The position numbers and the translations under genes were made by a program. Shown in pieces: positions 1 through 10,143 of a stretch of DNA of 64,000 nucleotides. Within the stretch, counting starts at the first letter, position 1, and each line of letters begins with the position of its first letter. This stretch comes from Melitaea cinxia (lineage: Eukaryota > Arthropoda > Insecta > Lepidoptera > Nymphalidae): positions 10,457,289 to 10,521,288 of the forward strand of contig NC_059395.1 in assembly GCF_905220565.1 (NCBI RefSeq), in the 5' to 3' direction. The notes below the pieces were generated by a model. It was not told where the DNA came from. It ran no database searches and saw only the letters and a program-made list of their open reading frames with translations.

Positions 1-290
1 GACAGGGTAGATTTTCAAATACGTAAAATTTATGCGTTAATTCAATATCATTTACTTTTAACTTTAAATAAACATATCCCTTGGAATGTATGTTGCCACC
101 TATACCTCTGATACAAATTTTCTCAATTTGGAATGGAATGTTAAGCGCGATCAAATTCTCGTACTTTACCGCGGACAACGAGGCGCCGGTGTCAATTAAC
201 CAATTCTGAGGAACGTCTAATACGCTCATAGTAACAGAGTTAATATTATTACATATTACATTATCTTTATTATGGACGAAAAAAATGATC
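1..290 (-). CDS. LTR retroelement pol, N-terminal protease part (partial)
   Basis: This is the start of the pol reading frame of the LTR element at the left edge, read right to left and cut by the window. The frame is open from about 290 to base 1. It contains the retroviral-type aspartic protease active-site motif D-T-G-A-S (near 165-180) preceded by a W-L-I context, followed by a G-I-G-G turn as in pepsin-like retroviral proteases. Reverse transcriptase, RNase H and integrase would lie to the left, outside the window. The frame is one base downstream (+1) of gag, and the two overlap at a run of seven T on the sense strand (268-290 region). It is seen directly as protease; assignment to a Ty3/Gypsy-type element is from family knowledge. 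Confidence 0.85.
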
Positions 291-1438
291 TGTTTTAATT
301 ATATTGCAATTATTTTCCTGAGGGGTTTCCTCAGCCGATTTAATCATATTCATATGATTTTCACGACCTTGAACCCTATGGCCTCGATTAAAAGTATTTG
401 TATTGCTACGGTTCCCGCGACGAGAATATGAACGACCCCTATTGTTAGTACGAGTACTATGACGTGAAAAATTTGTTACCGTACCTCTACCGCGAACTGT
501 AGCCAACGCCGTTGAAGATGAATCGGGGCGTCTGTTATAACTGTTAAAATATCTCTGTCTATAACCACGACTATTATGGTTATTATAAACTGATGACCTA
601 CCTCTTGTGTTTCCATAACTCATAACTGTTCCTTCTGGCTGCGCTGATAATTCCTCGTCCATTGCGCCTCTAATTGCGTCTTGTAATGTGACATAATTTC
701 GCGCCGCTATAATAGTACTTATTCGACTATTTCGCAGGCCGTCCGAAAATCTTTTAATAGCATTTTTCTCATTAATAGTTTTCAAAATTTCGTATTTTTG
801 TGAATCGCCGTCGGCCTGAGAAATAGTTAAATCGACAAACATAGATTCAATATCCTTACCAAAGTCTTCTATAGTCCTCCCGCCTTGTTTTGCTCGCTGC
901 AACTGCGATTGGATCGCAGTATCAGACTTTTTTGGTAGTAAAAAAGACTTCATATCCTTTATCAAGTCTGAAATTGATGTATAATTTTGAGACATTCGTA
1001 GCTTAGCACTCTCTGACAGCCTAGACTTTAAAATAAAAGTTATTAGGGAGGTTTTTCCGTTTTCATCAATCATATCCGAATACATTTCGATATTACTAAT
1101 TAATTGCTTTGTGACGTTTTCGTCACCTGTCATAACTGGCAGCAAAGATATTGCAGTTTTTAAATTAAATTTTTCCATGTTGCTAGAGGTGTTTTTACAT
1201 TCAACGACACTACAATCAGTAGAAATTGAACACAGTTCCTTAATTCTAAGAAAAATATGGTTTATTTGTCCATATGTTAACTCTAAATCTTTTAAATCAG
1301 AGGATTTAATTTCCTCCTTAGTTACGCCCTCTTTTATATTCTTAACAATACACAAAAAATAATCATATAACTCATGGGCCTTCTTATATTTACCACTTAT
1401 ATCCTGCGTCGACCTCCGAAAAGGTCCTAAAAAGGTCC
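270..1438 (-). CDS. LTR retroelement gag (capsid) protein
   Basis: Gag-type structural protein of the LTR element. The frame is open from 1438 to the stop at 270. From about codon 90 there is a helical capsid-like segment, then a C-terminal tail of roughly 100 residues rich in Arg, Gly, Asn and Ser with repeated R-G-R and R-R-G motifs. No CCHC zinc knuckle is visible; an Arg-rich tail instead of a knuckle is known for errantivirus/mdg1-type Gags. The frame has no ATG near its 5' end. An ATG at 1513-1515 opens a different frame that stops near 1444, beside an inverted repeat and a duplicated AGGACCTTTT (about 1425-1475). A small indel may therefore have broken the start of gag in this copy. 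It precedes pol in the normal order. Confidence 0.8.
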
Positions 1439-1741
1439 TAAAATTATCTTATTAAAATAAGATAATTTTTAATTGACTTAAGTTCATTTAAAATACGATC
1501 AAGATCTTGAGCCATTAACAATCATATATTATTATATTATAATGGTATATATTAATGGTATTATCATAATGGTATTTATATAAACACAAACTAGTTTTAA
1601 ATAAATAAGCTAAATAAAATAAGGATTACAGTCCACTAAATATTTTCATACCTCCTTATGCGCACTGAACTACACATTATAAAAGCACCTTTATATGTAT
1701 TACGCACTATAAAAAAAAAGAAAACGCACTTCACAAATTCA

Positions 1742-2071
1742 CTAATCACTTGCTGCTTGCTGGGTCCGCTGGGCTGGGTCAAAAGCTCGCATACATGGGA
1801 CGTTCCGGTCTTGTCTACCAAAATTCCTCGAACTTCTAAACGTCGTTGCAAATAATTCTTGTCTTATCCATCGCGTATGGCATTTTTTATATAATTTGTA
1901 AACGTAGTAAATTAATATAATGCCACTCAAAATAGTGAAAATAGTTAAAATGATAGTATGGTACCCCAAATTCCAGTGCAACATTTGTACATCGTTTCCA
2001 CTGTTTGAGTTAGAACCGGCTGCGTTCTGGTTTAAAAACACTTCTTCTTTATTCTGGGTTGATTGGCACAT
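1742..2071 (-). CDS. small single-pass membrane protein ORF upstream of gag (FAST-like topology)
   Basis: A 109-codon ORF starting with ATG at 2069-2071, lying between the primer-binding site and gag of the LTR element. The first 37 residues are polar (Gln, Asn, Ser) with no signal peptide. Residues about 38-58 form one strongly hydrophobic segment. Residues 59-70 follow as a basic stretch (K, KK, R, R) containing a Cys, and the remaining 40 residues are polar and Arg-rich. Elements of the mdg1/412 lineage are known to carry short ORFs between LTR and gag. The layout here (small polar ectodomain, one membrane span, juxtamembrane polybasic patch) resembles reovirus fusion-associated small transmembrane proteins. 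A fusion role is inference only. It is intact in this copy. Confidence 0.65.
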   Translation of the reverse strand: MCQSTQNKEEVFLNQNAAGSNSNSGNDVQMLHWNLGYHTIILTIFTILSGIILIYYVYKLYKKCHTRWIRQELFATTFRSSRNFGRQDRNVPCMRAFDPAQRTQQAASD

Positions 2072-2220
2072 TTTAATTAAATATTGTTTGCAGCTTTAAT
2101 ATAATTGCGCAATTGCACTCGATAGCACAATCTAATTCTTTGCACTGTGACACGAGCATTGTTTTTTATTAGTCACTCCACGTAAGGTAAGGTATGCGGT
2201 GCCCGAGCGCGCTGATCTCC

Positions 2221-2240
2221 TGTTACAGGCAGGGTCGCCA
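2221..2240 (-). promoter_or_regulatory. tRNA primer-binding site
   Basis: Immediately after the LTR end, the sense strand reads TGGCGACCCTGCC. TGGCGACC is the start of the site complementary to the 3' end of tRNA-Arg in several arthropod Gypsy-type elements. It would prime minus-strand DNA synthesis. Confidence 0.75.
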
Positions 2241-2430
2241 TGTACTGTGCAGATCAGTGGCTATTAAATTAAACACGTCCGAAGGCTTGAAAATATACTT
2301 TATTACTACTCCAATAAATGGATTACATACTATTATATCGTAGGCACACTACAGTTGTCACCTTATAAGTTTTGGTGAGTGTTAATACGTTAGAAACTTT
2401 ACTTTAAAAAAATTGCCTTATCCGGTTACA
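2241..2430 (-). repeat. 5' long terminal repeat, 190 bp
   Basis: On the minus strand the segment begins TGTAACCGG and ends GCACAGTACA, so it has TG...CA termini, and it abuts the primer-binding site exactly. It contains an AATAAA signal (sense strand, near 2306-2311) and an AT-rich TATA-like stretch upstream. The end at 2430 is set by the terminal TG and cannot be confirmed against the 3' LTR, which is outside the window. Confidence 0.75.
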
Positions 2431-2926
2431 ATTAATTATTATAAGCTTAGATCTAATTTTATATTTTTTATGATTATTTTTTAATTTTTTAACTAGAAAA
2501 AAATTATTATATAGAATTTTGATATAAATAGTTATTAGGACTTGGATGACAGTGCCTATCAGGAGTTCACATTCGCTCTAGAACTATTGAGTTTTCAAAT
2601 TATTTTTATGTTAAAAACTTATTGCACTCTACGAAAATATCATGTTAATCACACAAATAATATGTATATTCAAAACACGCAAATTTTATGTTTGCAGCTG
2701 GTACTTTAATACTTACACATAATATGGTTCATTATTAGGTACTTCTAATAAGCTTTGATATAACTTTTGTTACACGTGTTGTCTAGGTATTATTACCAGT
2801 TATCAGGTAAGTTTTTTATTAGCTTTAATTGCGCCAATTTAGAAAATATGTATTATTATATTGTTATACATACTAACATAAAAAAAAACAATGTTTATTT
2901 ATTTGACACTGTGGCTCTACATGTAA
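2431..2926. other. AT-rich gene-free stretch
   Basis: No coding exon or recognisable repeat seen. The short frames present look random in AT-rich DNA. Confidence 0.6.
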
Positions 2927-3064
2927 TCTATATCTATACAAATGAATAAAATTGGAGTGTCTGTTTATAATATAAAAAAAAAACGCTTATTACTAAATAC
3001 ATATGGATGTATACACGGTACATATACCAAAATAACATTTTTTACAACTTTTGTTTGTCTGTCA

Positions 3065-3096
<32 letters not shown>

Positions 3097-3289
3097 GTCT
3101 GTTTGTTCCGGCTAATCTCTGAAACGACTAAACCGATTTTGACGGGACTTTCACTGGCAGATAGTTGATGTAACAAGGAGTAACTTAAGCTACTTGTATT
3201 TCAGAAATTTATTTATTTTATAACTCTGTGAACTGAACAAAAATAATTTTTGTTAAATCCCTCGCGGACGAAGTCGTGCGCACAGCTAG
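2927..3289 (+). mobile_element. non-autonomous Helitron with (GTCT)n
   Basis: Starts TCTATATC and ends CTAG (3286-3289) followed by T. The end is preceded by GCGGACGAAGTCGTGCGC, which can form the short 3' hairpin expected of Helitrons. A microsatellite of GTCT units sits at 3054-3100. Reverse-orientation relatives in this window are at 29631-29878, 36006-36180 and 58020-58256, all sharing the block around GTTCCGGCTAATCTCTG. Confidence 0.7.
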
Positions 3290-4034
3290 TAGATAAAAAA
3301 AAGAATGGAATAAACGAAATATGCAACTGCACTAAATTGGAAAATTATTTTTTATATGGGTCTGGTATTCTCAGGACAAGGTTCGTATAAATGAAAATAC
3401 AACAAATTGTGGTTCAAACTTAGCCAGTTCAGCTAGTAGTTTGGAAACATGCGGAGTTTACAAGGTCTACTCATAAGATGCCATTAAAATATTTTATGCA
3501 AATCTCAACCTTTTAATCAATATTAACAAAAACAGGTAATATTTGTTAAGGTTTTTTTTTTATTTCTATTTTGTATCAAACCAAAAAATTTTTGAAAATA
3601 ATAACGTTACAATATTTAAATGTAACTAAAATATATATAAATAGACTACTTTATGTATTTAAATGTAAGCATTTAATTCTTTCTTTTTTCTCTTTATAAT
3701 TGTTATCTTTGTAACAATAAACATTTATTGAGTAATAATTACTCATATGATTTATATAAACGAGTGTTTTTATGTTCACTTTGTCTATTGTTTTATTTTA
3801 AGAGTTATTATGTTAATATTGCATGTGTACTGTGCATTTACATTATTTAAATATTTTTAATCTATTTTTTTTTAAATGAAAAAGTCGATTAATTTACAAC
3901 TTTATAAAAAAAAACTTAGAACAATAAACGAACAATATTCAATTTGGTTTTGGTACATTTCGGCAATTATATTTTTATATATATCGCGAAAATTGTTTTA
4001 ATTTTCTTTTGTTTTATTTTATAATTACTCACAG
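3290..4034. other. AT-rich gene-free stretch
   Basis: AT-rich DNA; nothing supportable seen on either strand. Confidence 0.6.
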
Positions 4035-4092
4035 TGATTACAGCTGCGACATCCTCGTGAATTTCAGTAGTCATTGTTCTAGGCACAAACAT
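4035..4092 (-). CDS. possible first coding exon, unidentified gene
   Basis: On the minus strand, an ATG at 4090-4092 opens about 19 codons rich in Thr, Glu and Val and runs straight into a good donor, GTGAGT (4029-4034). No acceptor gives an open frame compatible with the exon at 5597-5729. If real it is therefore more likely an alternative first exon than the next exon of that gene. The evidence is only a short open frame plus a donor, so a chance match is quite possible. Confidence 0.25.
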
Positions 4093-5596
4093 TATTAGTA
4101 CTTCACCGTTATAAGCAACACTTCACTTTGAGCGTAGTTGGCGTATACGAATGTTATGACGTTCGAATTCGAAGCACGACCAATATTAACTATAAAAATA
4201 ATTTAAACACAACAAAACGTATTTTTTTATCTCGAGCTTTACGTCACTAAATAAATGCAAGTACTAGAGAGGTGCAGGATAATATTGTTTTATAGTTTAT
4301 TTTGCAAATAAGTAAGAACTCGTACTTAAAACACCACCTTTGGTTGATTCAGATAAACATTTATACGTTTTATTAGTAAGACGTTGACATTAGTTGTGAA
4401 TAACGATGCTGCGAGGACTCTCGAACATATCAGCCGGCACTGATTAGTATAAAGTGACTCAAGCCTATACAATATACTTCCGTTATGCTTCCAAACAAGA
4501 TAATAATTTAAATTATTTTTCTATAGTATCATCAAGGTTATTTAATATTACGTTAAAAATATAGATTTGAACTAGTTTTTCTTAATTTATGTAAAGTTCC
4601 TAATTTGCAAAACATACACAAAAGCAAACAAAACAAAATGATATATAATAATAATGCGTCTAGATAGATTTCAAGTTTAAAAACAATTCTACTGTGAATG
4701 CACTGGTTTCACGCTTCTCTTGTTGTCTGTGGTTTTAATAATTTTAAATTTTTCCTACTGATTTTTTTGCCGTTTATTTGCGTTGTGATCCAGTTTGTAT
4801 ATGTGTTGTGTCATTTTATTAGTTAGAATAATATTTTTGTTAACTCTTAGAAATAACGAGTGTTTGTTTTTTAGTAAATTATTTAAACTACGTTTACAAA
4901 TTAATGCTTCTATATAGTTATTTATTAGTATATTTTGTAAGAAATTTGTATTTTTCTAATTATGGTAAGTACTACTTAGCCGTCGGATTTTACAATATGC
5001 TGTAATAAAAAAGTAATTTAAATGTTTGTATATTATAAGCCACATTAGCTGTAGGGTAACTAATGACTAATATTACTTAATTTTGGTAGGGTATAGGAAT
5101 ACGAACTCCACAGTTCGTAAAGAACTAGCTTTAATGCTATAATACTACACTCTCAAAGAATATTGTGGAAAAGAAGTTTCTATAATTGCATATCCAAACT
5201 GTTACCGATTTTAAAAATTTCATTATTCAAATAAAGCGGAAGCATGAAAAATTTTAATAAAACTAATACGAACATATTTTTAGATATTTTAATGCCCATC
5301 GCAACAGATTCTATTTCCCTTGAGAAATAATTTTATTTTGACTTGTAATAAAAATGAAAAATAAACTAACAAGATAAAGTTATATTAACTAACATTGATC
5401 AAATACGAATAAGTCAGTTCTCATATACATAACATAATAGTTACTCCCAGGAACTGGTGATAATATAGAGATTGAGTTCTCTCTAATATCACCAGTTCAG
5501 TATATAAGTAAACCAAGCTAACTTGCTTCTATTTGCGAGATCTTAGCTAAAAAAAAAACTTGTGGACTTCAAGGTATGATATTATTAATTACTTAC
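4093..5596. other. gene-free stretch with a short hairpin
   Basis: No exon seen. A 46-base near-palindrome lies at 5452-5497 (AACTGGTGATA ... TATCACCAGTT). Confidence 0.55.
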
Positions 5597-5729
5597 TTTT
5601 TGTACTTTCTTTCCATGGTCTCTTATTACAGTCAGCCCACTACCAATGCGTCCCATGAGCTGGTTAGGGACAGCAAGCGCGGTGGGCGCCATCGGGTCCA
5701 TAACCAGGCCGTCCGGAATCGGAATTGAC
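5597..5729 (-). CDS. internal coding exon of an unidentified host gene
   Basis: The minus-strand segment is framed by an acceptor (GCTCTTAG before 5729) and a consensus donor GTAAGT (5591-5596). It is 133 bp: one base completing a codon plus 44 codons with no stop. The peptide has a Pro-rich start (I-P-I-P-D-G), then M-D-P-M-A-P-T-A-L, then G-R-I-G-S-G-L-T-V-I-R and a Lys-rich end. It is GC-rich against AT-rich flanks, as expected of a coding island. Its entry phase fits the exon ending at 16295, which leaves two bases of a codon, so the two are probably consecutive exons across a 10.6-kb intron. I do not recognise the family. The exit phase is 0, and later exons would lie at lower coordinates or outside the window. 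Confidence 0.65.
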
Positions 5730-6100
5730 CTAAGAGCAAAGTACTTTTAAACATTTATATTTATACAAATAAAATCCTAAATCCCTTCAAAAACGTTTTA
5801 AAATGGCGGTATCTCCCCACATAGAACAGCCCGTTGTTTACATCATTGTGAACTGACAATCAATCACTGAATACTGCTGCGTTTGACGATATAAATAGCC
5901 AAACATGACTACGTCAAAAATTAGTAATCATATCGCAAAAAATACTAACATTCGTATCTAGGAGAAGCGATAAATAGCGCTTTGTTTTTGTATGGCTTCT
6001 ACTAGATTATAACAATTTTGAAAAAGTGAATATCAGCTTATTTATTTTTATATTTTTAGTAGGTACCTGCTCTTATCTCGTTTTTATTTTTATTTATTAC

Positions 6101-6375
6101 TCGCCGACCCGTGCCCACTTCGTTGGATGTTAATTTTTTGTGATGCAAATATAAAGTTTTCATCTCGCTCGTATTTCCCCGACTTGATATACTTAATTAT
6201 TTGTTACTGAATTTTTTTGTTCAATAACAATCAAATATAGCCTATATCACTCCTGAATAGTGTAGCTGTCTGTTAGTGAAATAATTTTCATGATCGGATC
6301 AGTATTTGCAAAGATTACCCTCAACAAACAAACAAAGTTAGAAACTTTACTTCTTTATAGTATTAGTATATTAAC
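6101..6375 (-). mobile_element. non-autonomous Helitron-like repeat, degraded
   Basis: On the minus strand the right part begins near TACTAATACTATAAAG and the left part ends in CCAACGAAGTGGGCACGGGTCGGC. This is the GC-rich tail typical of lepidopteran Helitron-like repeats; the terminal CTAG has decayed to CGAG. Confidence 0.45.
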
Positions 6376-6959
6376 GTTATTAGGTTGGTAGATTTTTGTG
6401 TATACAATTTTCTAAAAATTCGTTTATCGACGGCTTGCCATCGACAATTAAAAAGCTAATTAATCATATTTACAAAATCAAGATCATACGAGGACACCTA
6501 AAAACTTTCAAACTAATTTAACCTAAAACGATAAAGGTCAAGTGTGAATCGAGATGTCCTTAAACGTGTATGGTCAAACGTCCCTCTTATATGTTAATAC
6601 GAATTTTAGATGGACATGTCTTGCAACTCCACCAAATGATCAATTTTACGATCTGCCTACAACATATATGTACATATTTCTTTAATATATCTATTTAACT
6701 GTTACTCCTAAAAGATTTTGATGAGATTTGTTATTGATTTGAATGGGTATCTGGATAGTTAAGAACTTTTGAATTTTGGATTTGTAGCATGAGGTACATA
6801 CAGTAAGCAGGCTTTATATTTTTTTTCTGAGAGTTTTCAATGCCTGTCAGTTTTACTAATGTAGCTAGCTCTAAATAGTCATGTTTTAATGCATCTTACG
6901 AGTGTTAGTAGTTGTACCATACCTAAATTTTTGTTTTTAATTTTTAGAAAAATTATTTA

Positions 6960-7075
6960 TTTTTTATAATACAACATTAAAAAATACATTCAACCCTAAA
7001 TTTTCAACCCTCTACAATCAACCCCTATTTTTAAAAAGCGTTTAGCGGCAAGACAACCTTTGCCGAGTCAGCTAG
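6960..7075 (+). mobile_element. Helitron-like 3' end
   Basis: The stretch ends TGCCGAGTCAGCTAG (CTAG at 7072-7075) followed by TATATAT. The same tail form, GGGTCAGCTAG, closes elements at 21946 and 57800. The 5' boundary is uncertain. Confidence 0.45.
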
Positions 7076-7377
7076 TATATATATTATAGAAACCCGGATC
7101 TGATGATGGGAAGAAACAGGGCCAACTACTCCAAAAGTACATATTCAAAAGTTCTCATTAGTAAAACAAGTTTGATGTTTTTTTTAGTCATTTCATTTTA
7201 GATGTTTTATTATAAAATAATTGTTTTCTAAATTTTCTAACAAAAATTTTTTTTGTATGTTAATAAAATCTTAATAGATATATTTTACTTTATAGTATTT
7301 TTTTATTATAAGCACTTAACGTTCAAATTCTATGAAAACTAAAAATAATGATTCTAAATATTTTTTATTACTGGCTT

Positions 7378-7700
7378 AAGTTCCTTACGGCAAGCTTGAC
7401 ATTTGGCTGGGCGACCGAACTGATGTTACCCTAAAACCGTAAGAAAAATATATAATCGACTCCAGTTTACATCGACAAGTAATACAACGGTACTCAAAAA
7501 AATAAACAAATAAATAAGCATTACTTGGGATAACTCAAAAAGTATTCGTTAGATCTCGATTATATTTAAATGGGTAACCACATGAGAAGCACCGGCTTTC
7601 GGTTAATAAAGGATTCATCAAAATCGGTACACTTAGTGAAATTGAGAGCCTCTTTTTAAGTCGGTTAAAACGTGTAAAACAAGCTAGCGAAAATAATATT
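7378..7700 (-). repeat. AACCGACTTC-family repeat fragment with a duplicated 45-bp block
   Basis: On the minus strand it carries the family's internal unit (GTACCGATTTTGAT, then a block around ATGTGGT) and the family's right-end phrase ACTTGTCGATGTAA. It then runs into a segment at 7378-7454 that recurs, inverted, at 18090-18176. Confidence 0.5.
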
Positions 7701-7807
7701 TGTGATACGGGTCACCATTGGTCGATTAAAATATGGAGACAAATTATGCGTCGATATCCATACTTTATTAGTAGATAGTATTTAAAAGATTTTTATAATA
7801 TTATATG

Positions 7808-8122
7808 ATCATCATCACTTCAGCCTATCACAGTCCACTGCCGGACAAGTTCGCGCAAAAATAGCGCGAACTCACGTGTTTTGCCCATAATCACCACGCT
7901 GGGCAGGCGGGTTGGTGACCGCAGGGCTGGCTTTGTCGCGCCTAATACGCTACTGCCCGTCTCCGGCCTGTGTATTTCAAAGCCATCAGTTTGATGGTTA
8001 TCCGCCATCGATCGGCTTTATAAGTTCCAAGGTGATAGTGGAACTGTGTTATCCCTTAGTCGCCTCTTACGACAACCACGGGAAGAGAGGGGTAGCTATA
8101 TTCTTTACTGACGTAGCACACA
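7808..8122 (-). mobile_element. RTE-tailed SINE
   Basis: On the minus strand it ends with the tail GTCC(A/G)GCAGTGGACTG..ATAGGCTG then (GAT)n, which is also the 3' end of the RTE LINE at 20184-21239. It shares its body (around GAGGCGACTAAGGGATAA) with 15321-15655 and 37911-38241. Non-coding; mobilisation by RTE is inferred from the shared tail. Confidence 0.7.
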
Positions 8123-9494
8123 GTCGAATATTATATAGTTATAGCGTATATACATACGCTGCTTTATAAAGTCGCTCTTTTACCTTTTATTATATTATGC
8201 TCGTATTATAAAGATTTTAATCTATTAATATTAAATTAATATACAGCGATTTGTTTTTGTCAGAAACGCCTAATTTATTATATTTTAATATTAGAAGCAT
8301 TATTTAAATAACAACTTTGTTCGGAATCCGAATTCTAATTACACCAAACACGCTATATTTAATTAGAACTTGTTTTTTAAATTCTGTTTGAATTGTATTA
8401 TAAATAATATTGAAAAACAGAGGGAAGCTCTTTAATAGAAGTAGAGCTTTTAATCAGGAAAAGCGGAAGCATGTTTCCAGTAGTAAATTTTATCATAATT
8501 TTGCCGTTATCTTCTTAAACGGTTTTCTTTCATCTATCGGCGTTTAATTTAATAGGACTTTATAAGCCGATCGTTTTGTTTATGTACAAATTTATCAAGA
8601 TATTGATGATGGTCAAATGAATTGATTATATTATTATAATCAAAAATATCTTTATGCAAATATTCCTAAGCACCTTCGAATCGTCATTTTACAAATTGAA
8701 ATTTTAATTATTATTAAAAGTGAAGTTATCACAGAGAAGATTCGGCAAGAAAGGCGGTCTTTTGTACGTAACGGGACAATGAGCGTAACATCGCAATCCG
8801 CGTAACACTACACTGAGTCATCCATTTTCGTGCATGCAGCCGACGTTCATCGATTTATTAGACATTATCACGTCAAAAATTAAAATTTTAGACTGAGTGG
8901 AGCGATTTTGATGATTTATTTCTAATATATATATTTTTTAATTTATTTGTAACATTATGAAAAGTATGTATTATACTACATTTACTTGCAAAAGCCCTTA
9001 GGCTTGTCCGCAAGTAACAGTCTCATACAATTTATATAACACTTATACATATTGCTATAACATTTACAACTACAATAGTTACAAAAACATATTTTTACTA
9101 AGCTTAGACAATTTTTGTTAAACAAAGTTTTGCCTACTTTTTAAAAATTACTTCTCGTTTATCAATTAAACAATACTATCATCGACGGTATGGTCACAAA
9201 GACGATTACAAAAAACATACACCCTATACCCCATACTTACACCCGTAAGGGAGATAGTTGTTTTTATTTGCTCAGAAATAGCTAGCATTATACAGGTTGT
9301 TATGAAAAATTAGTTAATATATTCATATATATTTTACTTTTATTTATTGATCATTTGAAAACAGATAGTAATAAAATATATATTATACATACACATAATA
9401 TATACTAACACATACACTATACATTGTACATATATAACCTGCATATACATACATGACAGATCCATTTATTAAATTTTAGTTTTTAATATTTCTC
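8123..9494. other. AT-rich gene-free stretch
   Basis: No exon or clear repeat seen. A slightly GC-richer patch at 8735-8850 has no open frame with splice sites. Confidence 0.5.
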
Positions 9495-9505
9495 ATTTTT
9501 TTTTA

Positions 9506-10143
9506 CCCGACTGCCAAGGAAGGGTTATGTTTTTCGCGCGTATCTTGTATGTATGTATATTTGTATGTAATATTCTTTACTACCTCATATTTCCAGAACC
9601 ACTAAATGGATTTACATAATTGAGGTATCGTTAGGTTCGTCTTAGCTGCCCAAGTGTTCTTAGATAGGTGACATTAAAAAAATCAAACATGGCGGCTGCG
9701 CGAAGCCATTGTAGTTAATGAAAAAAAATTTTTTTTCTCGAATACTACAATATGGGTATCAAATTGAAGGGCACAATACAAGGATTTTAAAAAGGTATAT
9801 CATGATTATTTTGCAGTTGTTCATAGAAATATTTTTTAAGTTTATATTTGTAATTATCTTCTGTAATATCGAGAAGTACAGTTCTGGGTATTTGGTTAAT
9901 TAAAATGGGTATCAAATATCTAATCACAAATACACAAACCGCTCACAAATATCTAATCGAAAGGTGGTTCGAGTCATGTGTCAATGTGACCATATTTAAA
10001 TTAAATTCAGATCTAACAAGTTCTTTTCGAGTTATATCTAATAATGCGTATTTACTTGACTATTTTTTAATCTACTTACGTTGTATTACTTATCGATGTA
10101 ATTTAAGTCAGTTTTGTTTTCATTTGCCAGCAAATACAATTAT
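9506..10143 (+). repeat. AACCGACTTC-family relative (CCCGACTGCC variant)
   Basis: Begins CCCGACTGCCAAGGAAGG and ends with the family's right-end pattern (CGATGTAATTTAAGTCAG, then CATTTGCCAGCAAATACAATT, a small hairpin). Internal phrases match copies at 25690 and 47298. Non-coding; its short frames are not genes. Confidence 0.5.

Larger units (their letters stand above)
1..2430 (-). mobile_element. LTR retrotransposon / errantivirus-like element, 5' part
   Basis: The minus-strand order is LTR (2430-2241), primer-binding site, small membrane ORF, gag, then protease/pol, running off the left edge. The primer site begins TGGCGACC, the pattern known for arthropod elements primed by tRNA-Arg (mdg1/412 group). 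Together with a Gag lacking a zinc knuckle and a short ORF before gag, this favours an mdg1/412-like lineage of Ty3/Gypsy. The 3' LTR and any env lie outside, so completeness and target-site duplication cannot be judged. Confidence 0.8.

Noticed and set aside
1636..1851. Second small minus-strand frame overlapping the small membrane ORF
   Set aside because: It starts at TTG and runs through the other ORF in a different frame; no independent support.
7820..8169. Open frames of 60-85 codons on both strands
   Set aside because: They are inside the RTE-tailed SINE, and similar frames recur in its other copies.
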